Below are positions 36,445 to 45,379 of a stretch of 64,000 bases of DNA, piece by piece. Below the pieces are notes generated by a model, which saw only the letters and a program-made list of their open reading frames with translations, ran no database searches and was not told the DNA's origin. Both the position numbers and the translations under genes were made by a program. The DNA lies in assembly GCA_002238585.1 (NCBI GenBank), contig MPMQ01000001.1, forward strand, positions 53,771 through 117,770. The letters run 5' to 3'. Source of the stretch: Kistimonas sp. bin40. GTDB lineage: Bacteria; Pseudomonadota; Gammaproteobacteria; Pseudomonadales; Endozoicomonadaceae. Position 1 is the first letter of the stretch, and the number at the start of each line of letters is the position of its first letter.

Positions 36445-37185
36445 CTACTGTGCCTGAAGCAGCCGGCCATTGACATCCCGGCTGTCAGGGCCCATCAGAT
36501 AGAGGTACACCGGCATAATCTCCTCAGGTGTCGGCAAACTGAGCGGGTCCTCGGCCGGGTAGGCGCTGGCGCGCATACCCGTACGGGTTGCGCCAGGATT
36601 GATGGCGTTGGACCGCACCTGGCTCAAACCGGCTTCCTCGTCAGCCAGAATCTGCATCAGTCCCTCGGTCGCAAAGCGGGAAACACTGTAAGCCCCCCAG
36701 TGTGCACGGCCCTTGCTGCCAACGCCTGAGCTGGTGAAAATTACTGAGGCATCAGGTGCCGCACGCAGCAAAGGAAGGAGGGCGCGCGTCATCAGGAAGC
36801 TGGCTGTCACATTGACCTGCATCACTTGCTGCCAGGTGTCCGGATTGTATTGCCCGAGCGGTCCCAATCTTCCCAGGATCCCGGCGTTGTGCAACAGACC
36901 ATCAAGACGGCCGAACTCCTTTTCAATCGTGGCCGCCATCTGAAGGTAGTCATCGAGTGTGGCATGTGCCATATCCAGGGGGACTATGGCTGCCTGCGGG
37001 CCTCCCTCTTTCTCGATGCTGTCATAAACGGCTTCCAGCTTGGCGGTCGTGCGCCCCACAAGGATGACAGTGGCACCCTGACGGGCGTAGCTCAAAGCCG
37101 CAGCCCTCCCTATGCCCGCTCCTGCGCCCGTCACCAATACAACCCGCTCTTTTAGCAGGTCTTCCGGCACATCATAATGAAACAT
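36445..37185 (-). CDS. yciK: YciK-family SDR oxidoreductase
   Basis: A 246-residue short-chain dehydrogenase of the YciK group; substrate unknown. The cofactor loop TGAGAGIGRA is at 19-28, HNAG at about 99-102 and the active-site Ser pair at 152-153. The catalytic tetrad motif reads Y166-S-V-S-R170, with Arg in place of the usual Lys, which is odd because that Lys assists catalysis. In pseudomonads and relatives yciK follows ubiG-mupP; here a 715-residue F-box-like gene intervenes. The ATG start gives the canonical N-terminus FHYDVPEDLLKERV. Confidence 0.9.
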   Translation of the reverse strand: MFHYDVPEDLLKERVVLVTGAGAGIGRAAALSYARQGATVILVGRTTAKLEAVYDSIEKEGGPQAAIVPLDMAHATLDDYLQMAATIEKEFGRLDGLLHNAGILGRLGPLGQYNPDTWQQVMQVNVTASFLMTRALLPLLRAAPDASVIFTSSGVGSKGRAHWGAYSVSRFATEGLMQILADEEAGLSQVRSNAINPGATRTGMRASAYPAEDPLSLPTPEEIMPVYLYLMGPDSRDVNGRLLQAQ

Positions 37186-37665
37186 CTATACACTCCTGGC
37201 GTGACAGCTCAGTGGCGACTGGATTTCTTATTCTACCAGGATGCACGGCAAGTTCCGCTCTTACAAGTTCCATTCTCACCATTCTTACAATGGTGAGGGG
37301 AGAGGCTGAAAAATATGGGTGGCACGGCCACGGGCTCGCATCAGCAGCACTACGCAGGGAGCCAGCGTATCAGCGGCCCTGGCCTGTGGCATCAAGCCTG
37401 TCAGACCAAACCGCGACCGGACGAGAGTCCGAAGCGTTACAGGCTCCCTGTCGCTGAATCTGCCTTGCTGCCGTGATGGCCAGGCAGCGGCCACAAGCAG
37501 AAAGACAGAGCACGCACACCGGCAACAGACCCTGCACAGACAATGGCTACAGTCGCACAGGACCTGCGCAACAGCCCGTGGAAGCCCTTTTGAATCAGCC
37601 ACCCGCGCACGCCTGCGCGCATTTCTGCGGCGAGCTGCAGGGAGGCCGTCATTCACTGGCGTGAA
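37186..37665. other. Intergenic with a perfect 9-bp hairpin
   Basis: Between yciK and the F-box-like gene. CTCACCATT (37275-37283) pairs with AATGGTGAG (37289-37297) across a five-base loop. There is no T-tract on either side, so its role is unclear. No gene seen in the rest. Confidence 0.5.
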
Positions 37666-39813
37666 TCAGAGTCTGATGTCTTCTGGCAAGTGGGCCTCCG
37701 GTACCAGAGGCAGGCACGCCAGTTTCAGGGAGGACTGGCCCGCGCCCGGCTGCTCGTGACGGGAATAGGTTATCAGCAGACGGCTGCCATCTGGTGTGAA
37801 CAGCACCTTTTCCACCGAGCCGTCCCAGTCCAGACTGAGCTTTTGCACCCAGTGAACGGGCCCGGCAGAGTAATAAGCCCCCCAGACACTGATACTGGAC
37901 CGCTCTCCCATGGCCAGTGCGCAGTGATAACCGTCCGGAGAAAAAGCAGCCTGGATCGGCCCGCCCACAGGATTGTCGATGCGCGCTGCAATCACCCACC
38001 CTCGTGCCGGGTCATTCTGCCAGATATGCGCACCAATGTTGTCAGTCGCTACCAGGTGGTGACCGTTGGCACTGAATTGCGCGGATCGCAGCAAGCGAGG
38101 CCGGCCATCGCTGTTGCCAGCCCCTGCCTCAAGGGGAAGGACAACCGGTTCCTTCCCGACCTCTGACGCTGCTGTAGACAAGACACGCAGGCACGAGCTT
38201 CTTGCCCCTTTGTCAGGAAAGGCCAGCAGCTGTCCATCCGGGCTGAAGACCGCAGTAAAGGTGGGAATGCCGACTGTACGAAAGGCTCCAGCAACGGGAG
38301 GGGGGCAGGCGTAACTACATTGCTTGCTGATCACAGGATGCCATCCCGGCGCCAGCATATACCGGTACTCCTGCTGCCGTGGGGTCGCCGCTGTCCGGTG
38401 CCAGCCCGGATCCGGCACATAACGCCACAGTTCCATTCTCACACCTATGGAGCCCAAGGTATTATCGGGGCGATCCGGGCCACCTGAGGCACCCTTGTGC
38501 TGCTGGGTCTCGTCATCAGGTGAGGGCTCTTGTCGACGCGAGGATACCGCCAGCAGCCGACCATCGGGTGACAGCACCGCCCCGTTCATCAGGGATGAGC
38601 GGGCTTCGAGATTATACTCCCGCCAGTCGGAACCAATGTGGCGCAAGATGGAAATCTCGCCCCCGGCGGTAATCAACAAAGATTGGCTGTCCTTACTGAA
38701 GACAGCTCTTTCAGGAACCGGCAGCGCCATGCGTTGGAGGACACTGTCCCTGAACGCGGCGGGCAGGTGATTGAGAACGGCGTCCAGCCCGGCGCGGTTT
38801 CCTTTCCAAAGGTAATGTTGCTGCCAGTTGGCGTCCTGCGGCGGCCAGGCGTCCGCTGTGACATTGCAGAAAAGGGCTACACGGGCATTGCTCATCGGCA
38901 GTGCCCGGTAGCGGCCATCAGGGCTGGCGCTCGCTCCCGGGACGAAATCCTTATCGGTCAGGTTTCTGGCAGACTCTTCCACCTTGTGCCAATGCTCCGG
39001 GGTGTCAGGTTCCCACTTTTGTAGCCAGCCAGCATTGTTGACAGCCTCCAGACTGCGACCCTGGACATCGAATGACAGGCCAGAGACAGACTGGTGGGAA
39101 GCGAAATTTCCCAGTCGCTGCATGTGGAGGAGGTCGTGGCGATAGATGCAGATGCAACTGGAGTCGTCCGAGAGGTTGTGGGCCGAGTGCGCAAGATGCC
39201 GACCATCCGGGCTCCACGCCAGCTCAAGTGTCCTTCTGGAGCCGCAGTCAAACATGTCACTCTGGCGTGTTGAAAAAAACCGTGTCTGGATCTGTTGGCG
39301 TACCAATGTGTAAAACGCTCGCTGCCAGGGCAGATCCTGGCTGATCAGCTCCTGGCGCTCTGTTTTCTCGACCGAGTCAGGCTTCAGGCTCTCGCACCAG
39401 AGCGCCAGAAGCTGGAGGGCTCTGCCTTGACCCTGCACCTGCTCAAGCTTCTGGCTATAGAAAGAGGGATAGGTCTGTACAAAACAGGACGCTTGCAATG
39501 CAGGATCTGCGGCCACCCTGGGCCATTGATGAGACATTGTGCCGCAGTCTGCCAGATCCTTGCTGTCCAGGGGGAGTTTGCGGGGGCGCACTAACAATGC
39601 CAGCAGCGGATCGCACCAGGCGGGAGGCTCCTGTTCAATCAGGTACACGGCCGTGTGATCAGGAGCCGCTGGCGTCAGGACGGGGGGAGACGCGACGGCC
39701 GCCACCTGGTGCTCGAAAGCTGCGGCGGCCATTGGTCTTTGATCTCCCTGTGGCGGGGATGGTGGTGGCGATGAGCATGGCGATGAGGATGCCGATGAAG
39801 AGGGGATGTCCAT
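37666..39813 (-). CDS. F-box-like / WD40-type beta-propeller protein
   Basis: A 715-residue protein. After a Ser/Pro-rich lead (1-60), residues about 68-110 resemble an F-box: LLALLVRPRKLPLDSKDLAD, then SHQWPRVAADPALQASC. From about 190 to 700 it carries at least six WD40-like blades with patterns such as LAWSPDGRHLAH, AVFSPDGQLLAF, NIGAHIW and AAFSPDGYHCAL. F-box plus propeller is the layout of eukaryotic SCF ubiquitin ligase adaptors and of several bacterial effectors that mimic them. I chose ATG 39813 because GGAG lies nine bases upstream; the open frame extends 93 codons further without homology. No Sec signal peptide. It interrupts the ubiG-mupP-yciK order. Confidence 0.75.
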   Translation of the reverse strand: MDIPSSSASSSPCSSPPPSPPQGDQRPMAAAAFEHQVAAVASPPVLTPAAPDHTAVYLIEQEPPAWCDPLLALLVRPRKLPLDSKDLADCGTMSHQWPRVAADPALQASCFVQTYPSFYSQKLEQVQGQGRALQLLALWCESLKPDSVEKTERQELISQDLPWQRAFYTLVRQQIQTRFFSTRQSDMFDCGSRRTLELAWSPDGRHLAHSAHNLSDDSSCICIYRHDLLHMQRLGNFASHQSVSGLSFDVQGRSLEAVNNAGWLQKWEPDTPEHWHKVEESARNLTDKDFVPGASASPDGRYRALPMSNARVALFCNVTADAWPPQDANWQQHYLWKGNRAGLDAVLNHLPAAFRDSVLQRMALPVPERAVFSKDSQSLLITAGGEISILRHIGSDWREYNLEARSSLMNGAVLSPDGRLLAVSSRRQEPSPDDETQQHKGASGGPDRPDNTLGSIGVRMELWRYVPDPGWHRTAATPRQQEYRYMLAPGWHPVISKQCSYACPPPVAGAFRTVGIPTFTAVFSPDGQLLAFPDKGARSSCLRVLSTAASEVGKEPVVLPLEAGAGNSDGRPRLLRSAQFSANGHHLVATDNIGAHIWQNDPARGWVIAARIDNPVGGPIQAAFSPDGYHCALAMGERSSISVWGAYYSAGPVHWVQKLSLDWDGSVEKVLFTPDGSRLLITYSRHEQPGAGQSSLKLACLPLVPEAHLPEDIRL

Positions 39814-40587
39814 GGTGTCTGTCTCCGGATCAAGTAATGAGCGTGCGGATACAGACGGCCGTCTACGAAGAAAGTTCCCCTCCCGCCCGTAGATAAGGCT
39901 GTCATGCAGGAATGCATGCAAGAAGACAGATCCGATCGTTGTTGTGTCACGGTCGTTGTGCAGCAGGTGGCAGCCACAGCAGCAGGCTTGTTTCTTACAG
40001 GCAGCCTTCGGCAACAAGCGCCGCCAGAACAGGCGCCCGTCGAGGGGAACAGGTCGTGGCATTGGGCGTAAGGCAGCAGGGGCCTGTGGCACCAGCTGAC
40101 ACGCATCCGGCCTGAACAGAAAGCAGGCCGCACAAGGGGCTCAACTCCGCCAGCCACCGGGTATCCCACTGACATCATCTGCGCCGCTTTTCTCCTGTGA
40201 TGGCCTTTGATGGCCGCTTGTCGCCGGGCACCCCGCTGACGTCCGTGCAGCACCCGATTTTTATAACAATGCTGTCAGGGAACCCGACAACATTGCTCAA
40301 CCTGCCTCTCTATTATTGTCCCGGCTTTCTTTTATGCTTTGGATGTTCCGGTGTGGTTGCAGCTCGCTGCCTGGCTGTCGCCAATCAGCCCCTGCGTCGT
40401 CGCGGGAACTCTCCGGCCATTGCCCCGATCACGTCAGGTTTACGGGCAACCACGCGACAGCTGGGTGAGAGTGCAGCATTCAGACAGCTCACCACTTTAT
40501 CCGGACGGATTTTGCACCTTGTTGGCCATGCCTTTAGCGGGACGGCCTTGATATACAGGAACTCCCGCCTGTGGCTACCGGGCACAG
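39814..40587. other. Intergenic, no gene seen
   Basis: Lies upstream of the F-box-like gene. The F-box frame stays open to 40092, but that extension has no ribosome binding site. The remainder holds no convincing gene and may be remains of a mobile element whose end lies at 40588-40636. Confidence 0.35.
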
Positions 40588-40636
40588 TTGACATCCTCCC
40601 CGTCCTGAAGGACGGGGCTTGCCGCGCACTGGGTCA
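40588..40636 (-). repeat. IS200/IS605-like right-end hairpin, copy 2
   Basis: Inverted copy of the segment at 30442-30486. The arms CCCCGTCCT (40598-40606) and AGGACGGGG (40609-40617) form a perfect 9-bp stem. On the minus strand it starts at the mupP stop codon and ends GGGGAGGATGTCAAC, typical of TnpB-element right ends. A shorter GGGGAGGATGTCAA also occurs at 28212-28225. Confidence 0.55.
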
Positions 40637-41362
40637 ACCAGCAACCGCAGAAGCGGCCTGCAGCTTGTTGTCCTCAAGCCACTTCAGCAAGGCGGCGGGT
40701 GAATGCACAATGGCATCCGCTCCCCAGTCAGCGGGGCTGGCTTCTTGCTCGAGAAAACCGTAGGCGGCTGCCAGGGTGACCATGCATGCTGCGCTCCCCG
40801 CCTGAATATCGACAAGGTGGTCACCTATATACAAACAATGTTGCGGTGCCACACCCAGACTGCTGGCAGCCAGCAGCAGCGGTTCCGGATCTGGCTTGCT
40901 CTTGCTGACATCATCCGGGCACACCAGAACCGCACAGGGTGATGGCAGGGCAATAGACTGCAACAGGGGCTCGGCAAAACGGCGTGGCTTGTTGGTAACC
41001 ACGCCCCAGGGGATGGACAGTGTTTCCAGTTTTTCCAGAACCCTGTCCATGCCATCAAACAGCCGGGACGCGCTGGCGCGCCTGGGGTCTGACACCATGC
41101 GCTCATAGTGGTCAAGAAACCTCTGGCACAAACGCTCAAAGGCCGGTTCATCGCAGGACACGGGCTTGGCACAGGCCAAAGCGGTCAGGGCGCGTATGCC
41201 GCCGGAAATTCGACTGCACACCTCTGCGGTCGACAAGAGAGACAGCCCCAGCCCGACGCGCCAGCCGTTGAGCAAGACACAGAAATCCATGGAGGTGTCC
41301 AGCAGCGTACCGTCCAGATCAAAGAAAACCGCTTCGAGAGGGTCGGGTGTTGTCGTGTTCAT
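40634..41362 (-). CDS. mupP: N-acetylmuramate 6-phosphate phosphatase (MupP-type HAD)
   Basis: A 242-residue HAD phosphatase. The nucleophile motif FFDLDGTLLD has Asp15 and Asp17; WGVVTNKPRRFAEPLL and the acidic motif YIGDHLVDI follow. The family also contains phosphoglycolate phosphatase (Gph). The CPDDVSKSKPDPEPLLLA and WGADAIV segments, together with the position right after ubiG and before yciK, match Pseudomonas MupP, a peptidoglycan-recycling enzyme. It starts four bases after the ubiG stop (same operon). The C-terminal 15 residues are poorly conserved, and the stop lies inside the IS-like repeat. Confidence 0.85.
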   Translation of the reverse strand: MNTTTPDPLEAVFFDLDGTLLDTSMDFCVLLNGWRVGLGLSLLSTAEVCSRISGGIRALTALACAKPVSCDEPAFERLCQRFLDHYERMVSDPRRASASRLFDGMDRVLEKLETLSIPWGVVTNKPRRFAEPLLQSIALPSPCAVLVCPDDVSKSKPDPEPLLLAASSLGVAPQHCLYIGDHLVDIQAGSAACMVTLAAAYGFLEQEASPADWGADAIVHSPAALLKWLEDNKLQAASAVAG

Positions 41363-41366
41363 GGCT

Positions 41367-42191
41367 TTATTCAGCGTCTGTTTGTGAAGAGGATGAGCTG
41401 TCCGGCTGTTCTTCTCCGGGATCTTCCCCGGGAGAGCGGACGTACAGCATGTAGTTCACATCCAGGTCATCGTCCTGAAGCCGGTACACCTGGGTCAAAG
41501 GGTTGTAGAGCAGCCCCGTACCCTGCTCAACAGACAAACCGGATTCTCGACACCAGCGTGCCAGCTCGTGCGGGCGGATAAAACGACGAAACTCATGGGT
41601 TCCCCGGGGCAGTAACCTGAGCACATACTCGGCGCCGACTATGGCGAACAGCCATGACTTGGGATTGCGATTGATTGTGGAGAAAAACAGGTGGCCGCCG
41701 GGCTTGACCAGCCGGGCGCAAGCGGCAACAACGGCGGCCGGGTCCGGCACATGTTCCAGCATTTCCAGGCAGGCCACCACGTCAAAGGCGGCGGGTTTTT
41801 CCTCTGCCATCTGCTCGGCTGTGGTTTGTACGTAGTCTACGCTGACGCCGCTTTCCAGTCCGTGCAGGCGTGCTACTGACAGTGCGGGTTCTCCCATATC
41901 TATGCCAGTGACGCTGGCCCCCCGGCGGGCGGCCGATTCGCTGAGGATTCCACCACCGCAGCCCACATCGAGCAGGGTCTTTCCACAGAGGCCGACACGC
42001 TGGTCAATATAATCGAGGCGCAGCGGATTGATATCGTGCAGAGCCCGGAACTCGCTGTGCGGGTCCCACCAGCGGCGCGCCAGGGCAGAGAAGCGGGCGA
42101 TCTCTTTTTCATCAACATTTTTATCAATATTGGCGTCGGCGTCGGACGCCTGCGCTCGGGTGCTTTGTGTATCTGTTTGCGTGTGGGTCAT
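41367..42191 (-). CDS. ubiG: Ubiquinone biosynthesis O-methyltransferase
   Basis: A 274-residue SAM-dependent methyltransferase catalysing both O-methylations in ubiquinone synthesis. Family hallmarks: [19 protein letters not shown], the SAM motif LLDVGCGGG (about 73-81), and [18 protein letters not shown] chose ATG 42191 because AGGAGAG precedes it by four bases. The first 28 and last 20 residues are longer than in E. coli UbiG (240 residues) and are low-complexity, polar extensions (Thr/Asp/Gln and Ser/Glu). First gene of ubiG-mupP. Confidence 0.94.
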   Translation of the reverse strand: MTHTQTDTQSTRAQASDADANIDKNVDEKEIARFSALARRWWDPHSEFRALHDINPLRLDYIDQRVGLCGKTLLDVGCGGGILSESAARRGASVTGIDMGEPALSVARLHGLESGVSVDYVQTTAEQMAEEKPAAFDVVACLEMLEHVPDPAAVVAACARLVKPGGHLFFSTINRNPKSWLFAIVGAEYVLRLLPRGTHEFRRFIRPHELARWCRESGLSVEQGTGLLYNPLTQVYRLQDDDLDVNYMLYVRSPGEDPGEEQPDSSSSSQTDAE

Positions 42192-42349
42192 TGTCTCTCC
42201 TGGCATCTTGGCCAGAGGGAATGAGGATCGGGGGACATCTTGTCCGGGATCTGTGCCTTTAGCGAGAGTCAGGTCTGCTCTGAGTGTGTTTGCAAGGCGA
42301 TTCAAACCGGACAGGAGCTCTCTTCAGGGGAAAGATACAGGAAACAAAC

Positions 42350-42757
42350 TCAAAGCCTCTCTTGCAGCAGGACAGCGGGTTTCCGGACCCCCCCGGCGGA
42401 ACTCAAACAGGGCATCCCTAACATAAACCTGAATTCGTCACTTCGCCAGAGTCGGACTGGTACTGCGCCGGCCCTGGTACAGGCGCACAAGCGTTTTTGC
42501 AAGGTGGCACCATCACTGGTAGCGAACCACGCATCCGGCACGCCATCCATAAGCATAAGGAACCTGATGACTGCTTCATATTCTTTGTGGAAATCGCCGT
42601 TGACCTGTACAGGCTGTGCCATGTCTCCAGCGACGCTGTTCTTCAGCGGTTCCGCAGCAGGACCATAAAAAGAGAAAAGTAAACAGGCATCGCCTCCACC
42701 TGTACAACGCAAACAAATCGAGCATTGCGATCTCAAACCCGACAACCTGTTGCTCAA
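42350..42757 (-). pseudogene. Decayed gene, unknown family (copy 1)
   Basis: The minus strand reads ACLLFSFYGPAAEPLKNSV, MAQPVQVN, then FATSDGATLQKRLCACTRAG and AVPV. The second copy at 44241-44550 shows the same elements in two frames (ACLLFCFSCCPAVELLRKN; FATSDDAALLQRFDASKE; AAVPV). The shared pattern proves a common ancestor; a hydrophobic, cysteine-containing start suggests it was secreted. Neither copy has a credible start codon plus ribosome binding site. Function unknown. Confidence 0.5.
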
Positions 42758-43308
42758 GCCTGGACAACATCCAGACTCGGGTGAGCCTGACGTACACCTT
42801 GCGCTGTGTGATTTGGGCTTGGCTCACGAGGTGCATAATCAAAACCCGCCGGATCTGTCAGCGATGGTGGGAACTGTCCACCAGGTGCCGTCGGATGTTC
42901 CTGAAGCCAATCCCGGGATCAGGGATACGACCGCATCATACCCCTGTGCAGTCGATAATTGGGCTATGGGCTATGGGCTATGGGCTATGGGCTATGGGCT
43001 ATGGGCTATGGGCTGTACGAACGGATCGGCAATGAAGATCTTGTTGACACGGCAGACTCTCTGACCTGGACAAAGACACTCAGGCAATGTGGGTGATGCG
43101 TGAAAAACAGAAGGTCACTATGACAGTGAAAAATAGAATAACCAGGAGGCTCAACGCCATTCTGGTTCAGAGGCGAGATTTCATGTCAGACAAAACAGCT
43201 GCCCACTTCAGGGGGCTGGTGATGGGATTGGTGGATCCTGCCCCTGAAGACCGGATGACAGTGGCAGCGGTTCTGCTGCATCCTGTCCGCAACAAGGCTG
43301 CGGATTGA
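42690..43308 (+). pseudogene. Ser/Thr protein kinase remnant 1
   Basis: The plus strand encodes EHCDLKPDNLLLKPGQ (catalytic loop, HRDLKPDN with Arg changed to Cys) at 42720-42767. LALCDLGLAHEV (the DFG region, with Phe changed to Leu), VGTVHQVPSDV and VDNWAMG (subdomain IX) follow. After a heptamer repeat the frame shifts to LYERIGNEDLVD. A further shift leads to FRGLVMGLVDPAPEDRMTVA (subdomain XI), ending at 43308. The N-lobe is missing. It converges on the small-protein gene at 43481 across a shared terminator. Confidence 0.7.
42961..43016 (+). repeat. Heptamer repeat GGGCTAT x7 plus one variant
   Basis: Seven perfect GGGCTAT units (42961-43009) are followed by GGGCTGT. They fall in the kinase remnant at the conserved D-x-W-A-x-G motif. 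With two units the frame would read DNWAMGYGLYERI, a normal subdomain IX. Seven units put the downstream part out of frame. Confidence 0.9.
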
Positions 43309-43338
43309 GTGCCACCGGAAACCGTTGGAGCAAACAAC

Positions 43339-43360
43339 AAACCCCGGAAGTCCGGGGTTT
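43339..43360. terminator. Bidirectional hairpin terminator, copy 1
   Basis: AAACCCCGGA and TCCGGGGTTT form a perfect 10-bp stem with a two-base loop between the kinase remnant (plus) and the small-protein gene (minus). T-rich bases follow on both sides. The same hairpin recurs at 45296 and 46447 in the equivalent position. Confidence 0.8.
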
Positions 43361-43480
43361 GCCTTTCAATACAGAGGGGTTGAATTGGTACGGCGCTACA
43401 GGGAGTCTGGCCGTGCACCTGAACGCTTTCTGGTAATGCCCGCCGCTCTTATGTTGAAGACGAGGTCCCACATCTGTTCA

Positions 43481-43963
43481 TCACCTGTTGCAGGACTGTC
43501 CAGCATGGCTTCGTCCTCTGTGCGGGCGCTCCCCCATTGTTCCATCTTCATTGACAAAGGCTTTTGCAACGGTTGCAGGTGAGTTTTCGGATGACTCAGG
43601 CTTTGCATCAGCTGGGATAAACATCCTCAACATAGGGGCGCACAGAAGGTCCAGCCTGTGTTGCAAGTCGGTTCTGCGCAAATAGACTTCCCTGGAGCAC
43701 AGGTCCCAGGTGAAAGTGGTGGGAGTGCCTTTGAGGTTGGTGTCCCAGCCAGGGGGCGAGAGGTCAAAACCATCCTGTGTTGTACAGAGCACATGGTGCG
43801 AGTACGCGATTGCCCGGTTGGTTGGCGTGTTCAGCAGCTGTCTCGGATCCAGGTTGTGCACCCATCGGCTCAGTTGGGAAGAGTAGCGTTTCACGCCTTC
43901 GGTAACATGGCGGGCTGGAGAGCAAAAAAGAGTATTCATTACTGATTGTATTTTTGTCTGCAT
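43481..43963 (-). CDS. Small tandem-paralog protein A (unknown family)
   Basis: A 160-residue protein, first of six paralogs in a row. N-terminus MQTKIQSVMNTLFCSPARHV, then YSSQLSRWV and LLNTPTNRAI. The C-terminal half has LRRTDLQHRLDLLCAPMLRM followed by FIPA and a polar tail. An AGAGGAAAG site precedes the ATG. No signal peptide, membrane segment or known domain recognised; the first 50 residues could form amphipathic helices. The terminator at 43339 follows. The upstream leader is shared with copies B, D, E and F. Confidence 0.75.
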   Translation of the reverse strand: MQTKIQSVMNTLFCSPARHVTEGVKRYSSQLSRWVHNLDPRQLLNTPTNRAIAYSHHVLCTTQDGFDLSPPGWDTNLKGTPTTFTWDLCSREVYLRRTDLQHRLDLLCAPMLRMFIPADAKPESSENSPATVAKAFVNEDGTMGERPHRGRSHAGQSCNR

Positions 43964-43980
43964 ATTTTCTTTCCTCTTTC

Positions 43981-44060
43981 ATGAAGAACAGCACCCTCTC
44001 ATCATGCATGGGTGCCAAGCTGTCTGGCTCCTGGACATTGGTGGAAGTGGGTAGCAGCCA
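43981..44060 (-). repeat. Conserved leader upstream of paralog A
   Basis: On the plus strand: AGCACCCTCTCATCATGCAT, then a GCCAAGCTGTCTGGCTCCTGGAC block. The same blocks occur just upstream of paralogs B, D, E and F, so they probably carry the common promoter or leader. The ATGCAT core is palindromic. Confidence 0.65.
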
Positions 44061-44240
44061 TGGTCTTCTGGCTATTGTCCGGGGTCAGCCTGTCGCAGCG
44101 GCAGCAGGCCCGGACGGGAGACCAGCGTTCGCTTGCGGCCTGCCCCTGGCCGGTTCGCAAAAATGGTCTCACGGCCGTCATGGCCGCGCAGGCGGGAGCT
44201 GGACGAGGCGTGTGCGGGGATTGTTGTTACAGGATGTTCA

Positions 44241-44550
44241 TCACATAAACCGGCATGTGTCTTCGTCAAGGTGAGACTGGTACTGCGGCTGGCTCTTTAC
44301 TGGCGTCAAACCGTTGTAGCAAGGCGGCATCATCGCTGGTGGCGAACAACTTGATTGAGCATGTCCTGAAGGCTGTAACGACTGCCTCACAGCTTCTGTG
44401 GGAAGTGTGTTGACCCGCACGAGCTGGGCCGTATCTACAGTGATGTTTTTCCTCAGAAGTTCCACTGCAGGGCAACAGGAAAAACAGAAAAGCAAACAAG
44501 CATGCCAGGTGCCCAGCACATCGAGCCAAGCAGCAGAAGCTGTTTGCCAT
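44241..44550 (-). pseudogene. Decayed gene, unknown family (copy 2)
   Basis: Second copy of the remnant at 42350-42757, split over two frames: ACLLFCFSCCPAVELLRKN and VDTAQLVRVN in one, then EAVVTAF, FATSDDAALLQRF and AAVPVSP in another. Like copy 1 it lies just 5' of a kinase remnant on the other strand. The repeated unit therefore included at least three genes. Confidence 0.5.
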
Positions 44551-44828
44551 GGATCAACGTCCCTCCTTCAATACTGGAAACAGCGCCGCTCAGGCATTCG
44601 GAGTCAGTCGGACGGCAGGTGGGAAAGGGGCTGAAGCCTCGTTGTCTTCCAGCAGAGCCTGGCTCGGCCGTGCTGTCGCTTTTGTTCAGGAGTGTCGCTT
44701 TTGTTCAGGAGAAAGTGCGCCAGATCCCAGAATTCAAGATGGCAAACAAACCGCAGTATGCTGCCGATGCGGCACGGCAGGACCGTACAACAAGGTTGCA
44801 AAAATCCGGCTTCATTGACCTGCACTGA

Positions 44829-45265
44829 ATCGAAGACGAGACTCTCAAGGACGAATACGACCCGCAACCTCATGAGCAACAGCTGGAGCTCTACAGCGAG
44901 CAGGTTGAGTCATTCGGAAACGCAGGCTATATCACCATGCAGAGGCGTGGCGAGGGTAGCTATGGTGTGATACCCGCCACACTCAAGGCTACGGCCAACC
45001 ATATGCAGATTGATAAGGAAATGGCTACCAACAGTGCAGCAAATACCCAAGAGGTAAAGCCGCTGCTGGACAAGCGCGAGCTCCCCATATCATCAAGGCA
45101 AGCCAGGAAAATAGTTGCCTTGAGAATGAACTTCTGCCCGAAGAGATGGCCTTTTTGCTGGAGCATCTACTGCTACTGATAGGGTGACTGGACTGTGATC
45201 CCGCAACCCGGATGACAATAGAGAAGGCTATGCAGCATCCTTTCTTCCAGAAGATCGCGAATTGA
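44829..45265 (+). pseudogene. Ser/Thr protein kinase remnant 2
   Basis: The start of a kinase N-lobe is readable: EQVESFGNAGYITMQRRGEG, then SYGV with a GxGxxG-like loop and ATLKA. So is the end of the C-lobe: ELLPEEMAFLLEHLLLLIG, a TGA, then DPATRMTIEKAMQHPFFQKI (subdomain XI), ending at about 45265. The whole catalytic core between is missing. It converges on paralog B across the same terminator as remnant 1. Confidence 0.65.
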
Positions 45266-45295
45266 GTAGCGTCTGAAATCGTCGCCGTAAACAAC

Positions 45296-45317
45296 AAACC
45301 CCGGAAGTCCGGGGTTT
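45296..45317. terminator. Bidirectional hairpin terminator, copy 2
   Basis: AAACCCCGGA-AG-TCCGGGGTTT, followed by GGGTTTTATT on the plus strand. Identical stem to copy 1, located between kinase remnant 2 and paralog B. Confidence 0.8.
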
Positions 45318-45379
45318 GGGTTTTATTACAGGCTGATCAACTTTTATCTTCTACAAAGTCTAAAAGGAGCAGCAGCTGT

